Part shown: piece by piece, positions 1 through 6,195 of the stretch | Layout of the letters: each line of letters begins with the position of its first letter | Position numbering within the stretch: the first letter of the stretch is position 1 | Source of the DNA: Spirochaetaceae bacterium | GTDB taxonomy: Bacteria; Spirochaetota; Spirochaetia; Treponematales; Breznakiellaceae | Assembly (NCBI GenBank): GCA_031284295.1 | Contig: JAITAE010000015.1 | Location: forward strand, 1 to 9,000 | Direction of reading: 5' to 3' | Length of the DNA stretch: 9,000 nucleotides | The notes under the pieces: model-generated | The model's database searches: none | Told to the model about the DNA's origin: nothing | The model's input: the letters and a program-made list of their open reading frames with translations, nothing else | Position numbers and translations under genes: made by a program

Positions 1-20
1 TGACCCGGCTAATTCAGGAC

Positions 21-126
21 ACGAAGCGCCGCGCAAGGGATTGGAGGGGCGCGTAGCGGCCACGCCGCAGGCGGGGCCGTAGCGAAGCGGAGCCCCGCAA
101 AGCCCGGTCGCCGCGCAGCGGCGATG
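21..126. repeat. GC-rich palindromic intergenic sequence
   Basis: The stretch 1-173 shows no convincing gene. About 21-126 is very GC-rich and made of short palindromes: GCGGC/GCCGC at 56-60 and 64-68 (3-nt loop), GCGGGGC/GCCCCGC at 71-77 and 92-98, and TCGCCGC/GCGGCGA at 108-114 and 118-124 (3-nt loop). The short words GTAGCG and GAAGCG recur. The composition differs from the coding DNA next to it. This is what a dispersed intergenic palindromic repeat would look like, but only one copy is visible, so its repeat status is inference. It lies 3' of the apbE stop codon and lacks a T-run typical of a terminator in either direction. It could alternatively be a degenerate structured RNA. Confidence 0.5.
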
Positions 127-173
127 CGCCCAAATTCTAAAAATAACTCCACAGGTTTAATCGTGTCTGGGTT

Positions 174-1214
174 CTAGTAGATGAAACGCCCTTCCATGTC
201 CGGCGTTAAGCGTATTTCACCGTCCTTCAGTATAAAAATCGCGCCGGCGCCGGCAAAGCGCGATACGAAAGAACAGGCGCCGTCATAACCAAGCGCAAAC
301 AATGTTGTGGAAAGAGCGTCCGCATCCATGGAGGCGCCGCCTTCCTCCGGCGCTAGGCTCTGGACTATAGTCACGGAGCTGATGCCGGTTTCGACAGGGA
401 AGCCTGTTTTTGCAGACAGGATATGATGGTAGCGCCTGCCGTCCCGCTCAAAGAACCGTTCGTAGTTTCCCGATGTTACCAGCGTACTGTCCTCCACGCT
501 GATTACGCCTATGAACTCGCCGCGCTCCTTATGCGGGTGCTGAACGCCTATCCGCCAGGCCGTCCTATTTCCCGGCGCGCCGCCCGCCGCTTTCTCGCCG
601 TAAACTATTATGTTCCCGCCAAAGTCGATTAAAGCGCCGCTTACACCGGCAGCCTTGATGATTTCTAGCGCCTCGTCCGCCGCGTAACCTTTGGCTATCC
701 CGCCCGTATCCAGCATCATGCCTTCTTTTTTCAAAAAAACCGTGTTGTTTTTTCCGTCAAGCTCGACATCGCGCCAATTTACAAGCGAAAGCGCCAGTTC
801 AATCTCCGCTAGTCCGGGTACACGCTCATTTTCTGTGCCTATGCCCCACAGTTTTACCAGCGGCCCTACCGTAGGATCGAAAGCCCCGTCCGAAAGCTCC
901 GCAAAGAAAAGCGCCCTGCCGAGTACCTTTATAACTTCGTTCGGAACTTTTACCGGACTTATCCCGGCTTTAAGGTTTATTTCACTGATAACGCTTCCCT
1001 GTTTATTCACGTTGAAAATATCATCCAGCTCACGCAGGCGGGCAAAAATCCTGTCGTATACGCGCCCCTTGCCGCGCTGCTGTATTCGGACGGAACAAAC
1101 CGTGCCGAAAATAAATTCGGCGCGTCCTTCCGGGGCTTTTTTTACGCAGCAGGAAAAAGAAAGCGCCGTCCCCAAAAACCCAAGCATAATGACGGCGCGT
1201 ATAAAATTCCGCAT
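174..1214 (-). CDS. apbE: ApbE family FAD:protein FMN transferase, lipoprotein
   Basis: Predicted to transfer FMN from FAD covalently onto Thr/Ser of target flavoproteins (subunits of Rnf/Nqr-type electron transport complexes in this family), Mg2+-dependent, on the outer face of the inner membrane. The 346-aa length fits the family. Residues 1-23 form a signal peptide: basic MRNFIR, a hydrophobic core, then LSFSCC, a relaxed lipobox with Cys22 or Cys23 as the lipidation site. ApbE signatures follow: DTGGIAKGY at 169-177, LIDFGGN near 195-201, TSGNYERFF at 247-255, RYHHILSAKTGFP at 261-273 and DADALSTTLFALG at 297-309. All key blocks are intact. The treponemal homologue Ftp (T. pallidum) is a related lipoprotein that can also hydrolyse FAD; which activity this one has cannot be read here. 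It stands alone on the minus strand, divergent from the next gene. The ATG at 1214 has no clear Shine-Dalgarno but gives the basic signal-peptide start. Confidence 0.93.
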   Translation of the reverse strand: MRNFIRAVIMLGFLGTALSFSCCVKKAPEGRAEFIFGTVCSVRIQQRGKGRVYDRIFARLRELDDIFNVNKQGSVISEINLKAGISPVKVPNEVIKVLGRALFFAELSDGAFDPTVGPLVKLWGIGTENERVPGLAEIELALSLVNWRDVELDGKNNTVFLKKEGMMLDTGGIAKGYAADEALEIIKAAGVSGALIDFGGNIIVYGEKAAGGAPGNRTAWRIGVQHPHKERGEFIGVISVEDSTLVTSGNYERFFERDGRRYHHILSAKTGFPVETGISSVTIVQSLAPEEGGASMDADALSTTLFALGYDGACSFVSRFAGAGAIFILKDGEIRLTPDMEGRFIY

Positions 1215-1219
1215 ACAAA

Positions 1220-1248
1220 ATTGTACCCGGTTTTTTGTAAGCGGTAAA
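1220..1248 (-). promoter_or_regulatory. Candidate promoter of apbE, nearly leaderless
   Basis: Read on the minus strand, TTTACC (1243-1248) is followed after exactly 17 nt by TACAAT (1220-1225), a good sigma-70-like -35/-10 pair. Only 5 nt separate the -10 box from the apbE ATG at 1214, so transcription should start at or within a couple of bases of the start codon. This agrees with the lack of a Shine-Dalgarno sequence. Either the mRNA is leaderless or another promoter upstream is used. Confidence 0.5.
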
Positions 1249-1264
1249 CATAAGGACGCTTGAA

Positions 1265-1285
1265 AACGGCGTTCACCGCGCCGTT
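1265..1285. other. Hairpin in the divergent intergenic region
   Basis: AACGGCG (1265-1271) and CGCCGTT (1279-1285) form a perfect 7-bp stem with a 7-nt loop between the divergent apbE gene and the 1325 gene. There is no long T-run, so it is a weak terminator candidate in the minus direction (TTTTC follows) and could equally be a regulator-binding dyad. Function unknown. Confidence 0.35.
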
Positions 1286-1324
1286 CCTAAAACTTTGATT
1301 TTAAATTCCGATATATTAGTAAGT

Positions 1325-2146
1325 ATGGTTACTATCATTGATGGAAGTGTAGCGGATATTAAGTTTGAGAGCGAAAAAACGCTAGGAGACGTACTCTCTG
1401 GTATAGAAAAATGGACTGACGAGAGCGGTTTTTGCCTGAGCCGCATAAATGTTGACGGCGCCGAAGCCGAAACAGGCGATATGGGCGTCCTTTTTAATGC
1501 GGAAATCAAGGATACAAAAACATTGCTGATAGAAACCACGCCTTTTGCCGTGCTTTATGGAGAGGCGCTCAACGAACTGAAAAGGGCGTTGTCCGCGTGG
1601 CGGCAGGCGGGCAATGACAGGCATCATGTCGAGGAGCTATGGCGGAAAAGTCCCGCCGCCGCTTTTATTGCGGCCCACGACAAAATACTTTCGCGCGCCC
1701 TGCGCGCCGGTTTTTCGGATGAAACTGTAAAGGATGTTCTGGATATGGCCACAGAGCGGGAACTTGAAGCCCGGCAGCCGCTGCCGGTATTTTTTGCCAT
1801 GGAAGGTGAGCTGAACGAAGATGTGGCGCGCCTTGAGGATTTACCTCTTGACCTTCAAACAGGAAACGACGGGCGGGCCGCGGAAACGATTCAGAAGTTT
1901 TCCGGGTTTATGCAAAAGATGCTGCGGATGTTTCCTCTGTTAAAATACGCGATACAGGAAAACCCGGAAACGGGGTATCCGGTTTTGTTTGAAGAGTTTA
2001 AATCAGCGTTAAAAGAATTTCTGGCGGCTTATGAAAATAAAGATATGGTGCTGTCCGGTGATTTGGCGGAATACGAAATAGCGCCACGCATCAAAAATAT
2101 ATATACAGCACTTAAAGAAAAACTCTCTCCGGCTGCGGGAGTGTAA
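1325..2146 (+). CDS. Hypothetical protein, first gene of the PilZ/TsaE/TsaB run
   Basis: I do not recognise this 273-aa protein. It has no signal peptide and no membrane segment. The first 75 residues alternate short strands and one helix (VTIIDG, then TLGDVLSGIEKW, then LSRINVDG and TLLIETTP), which suggests a small beta-grasp-like domain; this is inference. The rest looks largely helical and charged, with several candidate amphipathic helices (for example KFSGFMQKMLRMFPLLKYAI and the C-terminal EFKSALKEFLAAYENK). The ATG at 1325 was chosen because it begins directly with the first strand; a TTG at 1295 would add 10 residues. Neither start has a convincing Shine-Dalgarno. An AT-rich TATATT at 1312-1317 could be a -10 box. 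Its stop is followed after one base by the GTG of the PilZ gene, so the two are almost certainly co-transcribed and translationally coupled. In treponemes I recall this neighbourhood lying next to the flagellar cap gene fliD; that is memory, not seen here. Confidence 0.75.
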   Translation: MVTIIDGSVADIKFESEKTLGDVLSGIEKWTDESGFCLSRINVDGAEAETGDMGVLFNAEIKDTKTLLIETTPFAVLYGEALNELKRALSAWRQAGNDRHHVEELWRKSPAAAFIAAHDKILSRALRAGFSDETVKDVLDMATERELEARQPLPVFFAMEGELNEDVARLEDLPLDLQTGNDGRAAETIQKFSGFMQKMLRMFPLLKYAIQENPETGYPVLFEEFKSALKEFLAAYENKDMVLSGDLAEYEIAPRIKNIYTALKEKLSPAAGV

Positions 2147-2147
2147 A

Positions 2148-2978
2148 GTGTTTTTGTATATACATCCTCACCGTTTACAATATCTTCCACAGTTTGAAAT
2201 AAAGTCAAACCCGCTGGATGTAATAGGCTTTATAGTTACCTTTGCCTTTCTTATAGCGCTGATTGTTTTTATGAATGTTTCAAAACGGATAAGAAACAGC
2301 GCCGCTTTCAAAGGTGAGGGCATAGAAATCAAAATAGGGTCAGGGCTTAAAGTTGACGGAAATTTTTACAATAAAGTGAAACGTTTCGGTTTGAGCAGAA
2401 AAGAAGCGGCCGTTTTGGAAGAAATACTGAAGTCTGACACCGGTGACCCTTACGAAATTTTACTTGACCACGCCAAACTGGACGAAAATTTCGAGCTTGC
2501 CTATAAAAGAATTCTGCGCGAAAACAGTGCGGAAGAAGCTCAAACTGATCTATTGGAATTGTTTACCATCAGAAACGCGGTTGAATTATTTCTGGCCGCC
2601 GAAAAAAGCATACCTGCAAAAAATGCGCTACGAAACTTCCGCCGCAAAAGTACAAACATTAACTGTGAAATTTATCTTGTGATTACGGAAGGCGCAAATT
2701 CAAAGTCCCGAAAAAAACTTGTCCTACAGCCTGATACAATGCATGCGGGGATTATACAAAATATTTCCCAGGGCGGATGTTCAATAATGACTACTGATGT
2801 TTTGAAAATCAGCAGCCTGATAAAAATAAATTTTAAAATAGGAAGTCAGGTCAGCGCCGCGCTTGGGCAGGTGGTGAGGATCAACAAAGAAGCAAGAGAA
2901 TACATTTATCATATAAAATTCTTAAAATTATCTAAACAAACAATTATAGACTTGAATGCGTTTATTTTCGAATATTAG
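2148..2978 (+). CDS. Membrane-anchored PilZ domain protein (c-di-GMP receptor)
   Basis: A 276-aa protein predicted to bind cyclic di-GMP at the inner membrane. Residues 24-43 (DVIGFIVTFAFLIALIVFMN) are a single transmembrane helix, followed by basic KRIR, so the bulk is cytoplasmic. Residues 50-155 are a mostly helical linker domain that I cannot name. The C-terminal third is a PilZ domain with both parts of the c-di-GMP site intact: RNFRR at 162-166 (RxxxR) and NISQGG at 205-210 ([D/N]xSxxG). The GTG start at 2148 has a GGAG at 2138-2141, six bases upstream and inside the end of the preceding gene; a TTG two codons later is a less likely alternative. One base separates it from the previous stop. 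PilZ proteins of this design tune flagellar motility or other outputs. With an HD-GYP phosphodiesterase in the same run, a local c-di-GMP circuit is a reasonable inference. By eye the gene is more AT-rich than its neighbours. Confidence 0.88.
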   Translation: MFLYIHPHRLQYLPQFEIKSNPLDVIGFIVTFAFLIALIVFMNVSKRIRNSAAFKGEGIEIKIGSGLKVDGNFYNKVKRFGLSRKEAAVLEEILKSDTGDPYEILLDHAKLDENFELAYKRILRENSAEEAQTDLLELFTIRNAVELFLAAEKSIPAKNALRNFRRKSTNINCEIYLVITEGANSKSRKKLVLQPDTMHAGIIQNISQGGCSIMTTDVLKISSLIKINFKIGSQVSAALGQVVRINKEAREYIYHIKFLKLSKQTIIDLNAFIFEY

Positions 2979-3012
2979 AGTTGTTTGGAAACTTCAGTTT
3001 CCGGACAACTCT
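2977..3012 (+). terminator. 16-bp hairpin at the end of the PilZ gene
   Basis: Positions 2977-2992 pair with 2997-3012 around a TTCA loop: 14 Watson-Crick pairs and two adjacent G-U pairs as RNA. The hairpin begins inside the PilZ TAG stop codon. It is followed by ATTAAAAA rather than a T-run, so it is not a classical intrinsic terminator on this strand. It could be a weak terminator, a 3'-end stabiliser separating PilZ expression from the downstream genes, or a processing site. Confidence 0.45.
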
Positions 3013-3021
3013 ATTAAAAAC

Positions 3022-3090
3022 GCGGTTTTGTAAGGTTCTTAGCCTGAAAAACCGCAAGACTGTAAGACAAGCAACCGGGTTGTCTAACAA
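3022..3090 (+). other. Further hairpins in the PilZ-to-small-ORF gap
   Basis: After the 16-bp hairpin the 130-nt gap continues with GCGGTTTT (3022-3029) pairing with AAAACCGC (3048-3055), with a minor AGG/CCT stem in its loop. A third palindrome follows, with AGACAA and TTGTCT arms and an alternative inner CAACC/GGTTG pairing, around 3066-3086. Three stems in a row before a gene with a strong ribosome-binding site suggest a structured leader or attenuator. I do not recognise a known riboswitch. Confidence 0.35.
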
Positions 3091-3110
3091 GGCTAATGTA
3101 TGGAGGCGGC

Positions 3111-3374
3111 ATGACTGTTATCGATATAAAAGAGATGGTACGCAAGGATGTGCCAATTTATTATCGGCGTGTTTACGATGGCAAGGCCGTCGTAGAATTT
3201 GCCGGCAAAAACCATGATATGCCGATCAAATGGACCATAGAAACTTCCCCGTTGGGTATCAAGGAAACAGTGATCAATATGACCGGAAAGGTTGATTATC
3301 CGCTGCTTCCACTCATTAAGGAAATAAAGAAAAAGATTGAATACCTCGATTCCGAAGGCAAACTCCCCTTATGA
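3111..3374 (+). CDS. Small conserved-looking hypothetical protein upstream of tsaE
   Basis: An 87-aa cytosolic protein with no signal peptide or membrane segment and no family I can name. The sequence alternates strands (VPIYYRRVYDGKAVVEF, IKWTIETSP, KETVINMTG) and ends in an amphipathic helix (LIKEIKKKIEYLDSEG), a compact alpha/beta fold. The ATG at 3111 is preceded by a near-perfect GGAGG at 3102-3106, four bases upstream, which decides the start over the in-frame ATG at 3096. The gap to tsaE is only 48 nt, so co-transcription with tsaE-tsaB is likely. Codon use is unremarkable. Whether it belongs functionally to the t6A pathway or the c-di-GMP genes cannot be told from sequence. Confidence 0.8.
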   Translation: MTVIDIKEMVRKDVPIYYRRVYDGKAVVEFAGKNHDMPIKWTIETSPLGIKETVINMTGKVDYPLLPLIKEIKKKIEYLDSEGKLPL

Positions 3375-3422
3375 CGGCAAAATTCCGCGGGATTTGTTTT
3401 CAGGCGCTTTTCAAGGAGAACC

Positions 3423-3848
3423 ATGATTGCCGTTACCAAATCATACGAAGAAACTTTTGATTTCGGCAGGATTTTGGGGCGCGTGTTGAAACCGGGCGAT
3501 GTTGTTGCGCTGGACGGCGGGCTGGGGTCCGGGAAAACCTGCCTTTGCGCCGGAATTTGCCGCGCCCTTGGCGTAAAAGATGTCGTTACGAGCCCGACAT
3601 ACACGATTGTACATGAGTATGAGGGTGTTTTTCCCGTCTACCATATAGACGCCTACAGAATTTCCGGCGCGGAAGATTTTGAGGCCTCGTGCGGCAGCGA
3701 AATTTTATGCGGGGGGAATGTCTGCCTTGTCGAATGGGGCGGACGCATAGCTTCATGCCTGCCTCCAAATACCATATATGTTGAAATAAAGATTTCAGGC
3801 GGCGGCGCACGCGAGATTACCGTCAACGGAATCGATGTAGAGTATTAA
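3423..3848 (+). CDS. tsaE: tRNA t6A biosynthesis ATPase TsaE
   Basis: The ATPase partner of TsaB and TsaD in making N6-threonylcarbamoyladenosine at position 37 of ANN-decoding tRNAs; it resets the TsaBD complex between cycles. The 141-aa length is typical. Family marks are all present: Walker A GGLGSGKT at 32-39 with K38 and T39, TSPTYTIVHEY at 56-66, the HIDAYRI segment at 74-80 (D76 is a metal-site candidate) and VEWGGRI at 103-109. The ATG has an AAGGAG at 3413-3418, four bases upstream. tsaB starts 23 nt after its stop, a common tsaE-tsaB pairing. The enzyme is cytosolic and normally essential. The other pathway genes, tsaC and tsaD, are not in the window. Confidence 0.95.
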   Translation: MIAVTKSYEETFDFGRILGRVLKPGDVVALDGGLGSGKTCLCAGICRALGVKDVVTSPTYTIVHEYEGVFPVYHIDAYRISGAEDFEASCGSEILCGGNVCLVEWGGRIASCLPPNTIYVEIKISGGGAREITVNGIDVEY

Positions 3849-3871
3849 ATTGATAATTTCAGGGTACTAAA

Positions 3872-4549
3872 TTGAATATACTTGCGATAGACACGGCGGG
3901 GGAGTCGCTTTCCATTGGGATTTCCACAGAAACAGGCGTCTTTTCTTTTGACACGGACGCGGTGACAAGCCATTCCCGGCTTCTTCTCGATGCTGTTGAC
4001 GCGCTTGTCAAACTCGCAAAGATTGAACGGGAGGACATCGATCTTTTTGCCTGCATGAAGGGGCCCGGCTCTTTTACCGGTCTTAGAATAGGTTTTGCCG
4101 CGGTCAAGGGTATGGCGCTCGCTTTTGGCAAGCCGTTCCTTTCCGTGCCGACGCTGGATTGCATGGCCCACCCTTTCGCTCAGTTCCCGGGCCTCTGTGT
4201 GCCTGTACTTGACGCGAAACAGCGCCGATTCTTTAGCGCACTGTACCGTAACGGGCGGAGGTTGAGCGATTATTTTGATTGCACGGCTGAGGAGCTCGCC
4301 GGGCATATAGCGGCGAACCTTGGTGAATCAGCGCCGCCCGCGCCGGGGGCGGCGCTGATAACAGGTAACGGCGCCGGCCTTGTTCACGAAACGCTTTCCG
4401 TACTCTTACCCGGCGCGCTCGTTTTACCGGATGTCTCACGATCGGGAAGGGCTGCAACGCTATTGCAATATGTTAAGGTGTCGTCTATACTGGATAGTAA
4501 AGAGGATACGAGGGCTTCCGCGCCTCTTTATATTCGTAAAAGTGTATGA
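3872..4549 (+). CDS. tsaB: tRNA t6A biosynthesis protein TsaB
   Basis: A non-catalytic ASKHA-fold scaffold that dimerises with TsaD and is needed for threonylcarbamoyl transfer to tRNA. The 225-aa length fits (formerly YeaZ). The N-terminal strand MNILAIDTAGESLSIG matches the family's nucleotide-fold start, and GPGSFTGLRIG at 64-74 is its hallmark motif. It starts with a TTG at 3872, supported by the AGGG at 3861-3864 seven bases upstream and by the family alignment beginning exactly there; no in-frame ATG fits. Its TGA overlaps the ATG of the following HD-GYP gene (ATGA at 4546-4549), so the two should be translationally coupled. The C-terminal half is variable, as in other TsaB proteins. 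No key motif is missing. Confidence 0.94.
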   Translation: MNILAIDTAGESLSIGISTETGVFSFDTDAVTSHSRLLLDAVDALVKLAKIEREDIDLFACMKGPGSFTGLRIGFAAVKGMALAFGKPFLSVPTLDCMAHPFAQFPGLCVPVLDAKQRRFFSALYRNGRRLSDYFDCTAEELAGHIAANLGESAPPAPGAALITGNGAGLVHETLSVLLPGALVLPDVSRSGRAATLLQYVKVSSILDSKEDTRASAPLYIRKSV

Positions 4550-5745
4550 CAAATATAAGAATGGTTTCAAACAGATCGACCGGCAATACCGGGTCTACAT
4601 CCCCACCTTCCGTTCACGCATCTTTGCCGGTAGAGGATAGCAATGTTCAAACTGCGGCTCCGAACCCGACGGGGCAGGGGGCGGAATTCGCGCGTCATTC
4701 CGCGAACACGGCTCAATCCGCCACGCCGCAGCGCCAGGCGGCGTACAAAGAGGAGATTTCGTCCGGCTCCATGCAAAGCCACGAGATGAGGCCTATGGCT
4801 TTGTTTCACTCCAGTATATTTCCGGTACTATGTATCGACAACAATTTTAGAATCATCTATGCGAACCCTTCCAGCAGGAAATTTTTTACGGGACTTTTTT
4901 CGCTTGACGGTAACCTGTTCTTTGACGTTTTCGGCAAACATTTTCAGATTGAAGATGTCAAGGCGATACGGGCCGCAATCCTGCGTGGGGTAAACGGTTT
5001 TTCCTGGCGCGGCGTTGCTCATATAAAATCGCGGGAACGGCCCACCGTTTTTACCCGCGTCTACATATTCCCCGCGCAGATGAATGTAAAGGCCCCGGTA
5101 GACTTTACCGTCATGTTTGACGATGTTACCGAGGAAAACAAGCGCCTGTTGCGTAGCGTCTTTATGAGTCTTTTGGAAGCCTCAAAGTTAAAGGATAACG
5201 ACACAGGTAAACATATAACGCGCGTCAATTACTATTCCGAGATTCTGGCAAAGACTCTGTTTAACCGGAAGGGCTACGATTCTATTGACGCTGAATTCAT
5301 AGACAACATAGGTTTCCTGGCTTCCATGCATGATGTCGGCAAAATCGGTACGCCGGACGACATTCTTAACAAAGAGGGCCCGCTTTCGGATTGGGAATGG
5401 ACAGTAATGAAAGAACATACAAAGAACGGCGCGTTCATACTTTCAACTTACCCGAATCCTATGGCAAAAGAGATCGCTCTGTCCCACCACGAAAAATGGA
5501 ATGGCAAGGGTTACCCTTATCAGATTGAGGGCAATATGATACCGCTTTCCGCCCGAATAGTTGCCGTCGCCGATGTTTACGATGCGCTCCGCATGAAAAG
5601 GAGCTATAAAGAAGAACTGTCCCACGAAACGGCGGTCGAGAAAATAATGGAAAGCAAAGGCTCGCATTTCGATCCCGCAATTGCCGATTTTTTTTGGGGC
5701 ATTGCCGATAAATTCAACGACATTTACGAAGCCAACAAGGATTAA
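4546..5745 (+). CDS. PAS domain / HD-GYP c-di-GMP phosphodiesterase
   Basis: A 399-aa cytosolic protein predicted to hydrolyse c-di-GMP to pGpG or GMP. Residues 1-80 are a Ser/Thr/Asn/Gln-rich, probably disordered leader. Residues 87-195 read as a PAS sensor domain (SSIFPVLCIDNNFRIIYANPS, ending FTVMFDDVTEENK). The HD-GYP domain spans about 205-395 with all catalytic marks: LLEASKLKDNDTGKH at 209-223, MHDVGKIGTPDDIL at 261-274 (H262, D263), H291, HHEKWNGKGYP at 314-324 (the GYP signature), ADVYDAL at 342-348 and HFDPAIADFF at 374-383. No receiver domain is present, so input probably comes through PAS. The start ATG overlaps the tsaB stop; there is no independent promoter visible. The gene ends the run and is followed by a hairpin terminator. 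Placed with the PilZ receptor, it probably sets the c-di-GMP level that PilZ reads. Confidence 0.92.
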   Translation: MTNIRMVSNRSTGNTGSTSPPSVHASLPVEDSNVQTAAPNPTGQGAEFARHSANTAQSATPQRQAAYKEEISSGSMQSHEMRPMALFHSSIFPVLCIDNNFRIIYANPSSRKFFTGLFSLDGNLFFDVFGKHFQIEDVKAIRAAILRGVNGFSWRGVAHIKSRERPTVFTRVYIFPAQMNVKAPVDFTVMFDDVTEENKRLLRSVFMSLLEASKLKDNDTGKHITRVNYYSEILAKTLFNRKGYDSIDAEFIDNIGFLASMHDVGKIGTPDDILNKEGPLSDWEWTVMKEHTKNGAFILSTYPNPMAKEIALSHHEKWNGKGYPYQIEGNMIPLSARIVAVADVYDALRMKRSYKEELSHETAVEKIMESKGSHFDPAIADFFWGIADKFNDIYEANKD

Positions 5746-5766
5746 CCCAAAAGGCCCGCGCGGAAC

Positions 5767-5798
5767 TAACATGACCTTTGGTCATGTTATACTGTTTT
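5767..5798 (+). terminator. Intrinsic terminator after the HD-GYP gene
   Basis: TAACATGACC (5767-5776) and GGTCATGTTA (5780-5789) form a perfect 10-bp stem with a TTT loop, followed by TACTGTTTTAG. The position 22 nt after the HD-GYP stop suits termination of the plus-strand run. The T-run is short and the stem only moderately GC-rich, so efficiency is uncertain. The opposite strand has no T-run after the stem. Confidence 0.65.
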
Positions 5799-5833
5799 AG
5801 GCATGGAAATTAACAGGCCGAACTTCGAGTTTT

Positions 5834-5961
5834 GTTATAGTGTTTCCACTCAGAAAAGTATAAGAAGGGGGAGGGGGAAGTCGTGGGCAACGTAGGTTGC
5901 CGACCCCTCTGCGGGGGACACCCCCGGCATATTGGTGTTTTACAAGTAGAAGCACTATAAC
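5834..5961. repeat. 128-bp inverted-repeat element with nested hairpins (MITE-like)
   Basis: The ends are perfect 9-bp inverted repeats, GTTATAGTG (5834-5842) and CACTATAAC (5953-5961). Extended inward the two ends agree at 15 of the first 18 positions, the differences all being C/T. Inside are GAGGGG/CCCCTC (5871-5876 with 5904-5909) enclosing GGCAAC/GTTGCC (5886-5891 with 5896-5901), and GGGGG/CCCCC (5913-5917 with 5921-5925, 3-nt loop). No transposase or other ORF is credible within. This resembles a short non-autonomous mobile element or an ERIC-like structured repeat. I see no clear target-site duplication, and copy number is unknown. It sits between the terminator of the plus-strand run and a gene remnant whose reading frame it interrupts. 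Confidence 0.6.
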
Positions 5962-6119
5962 GGAAAACCCGCGATGAATGTTACGCACGAGAGGATCATA
6001 CACAGCGCAAGCAGCGCCGCGGAAACGGGCCGCTTTGACAAATAGCATTTTGTCCGCGAAATTCCTATGCGGAGCGCGTTCCGTATCGTTCCCTGGCTGA
6101 ACTCTGTTGGAATGAAAAG
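5955..6119 (-). pseudogene. Remnant of an ABC-2-type transporter permease
   Basis: A 54-codon open stretch on the minus strand, bounded upstream by an in-frame TGA (6120-6122) and ending in a TAG (5955-5957) that lies inside the terminal inverted repeat of the neighbouring element. It reads EFSQGTIRNALRIGISR, then KCYLSKR, then the hydrophobic LLALCMILSCVTFIAGFPL. This closely follows the mid-protein signature of ABC-2 permeases: E-[YF]-S-x-GTIRN-x-L-x-x-G-x-SR-x-x-x-YLS, followed by a membrane helix. An intact permease would be some 250 residues or more, with further helices on both sides that are missing here. No start codon with a ribosome-binding site is evident; an in-frame TTG gives a 28-residue membrane peptide at most. 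I infer decay of a transporter gene, its 3' part lost at the element junction. A database search is needed to confirm the family. Confidence 0.55.
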
Positions 6120-6195
6120 TCAAAACTTACTAACAAAAATTCTGATGAAACAGGGTAAAAAAACTTTTTCATCGAGTTTTATGACCCGCAAGCTG

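Noticed and set aside
1..20. TGA at position 1 as the end of an upstream gene
   Set aside because: Three bases cannot establish a reading frame; nothing upstream is visible.
691..1263. 190-codon plus-strand frame opposite apbE
   Set aside because: It is antisense to a clear ApbE gene, Ser-rich and without family motifs: a shadow frame.
3081..3093. GTCTAAC resembling one end of an integron attC site
   Set aside because: There is no matching GTTRRRY partner at suitable distance and no integrase or cassette structure nearby.
2979..3110. Possible c-di-GMP riboswitch before the small ORF, given the PilZ context
   Set aside because: None of the conserved GEMM core sequence elements is recognisable; only simple hairpins are seen.
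5797..6123. 108-codon open frame on the minus strand across the repeat and the remnant
   Set aside because: It runs through the hairpin element and reads as low-quality Pro/Arg-rich sequence; the neighbouring frame gives the ABC-2 signature instead.
6065..6172. 35-codon minus-strand frame beginning MKKFFYPVSS
   Set aside because: No ribosome-binding site, no recognisable features, and it overlaps the permease remnant in another frame.
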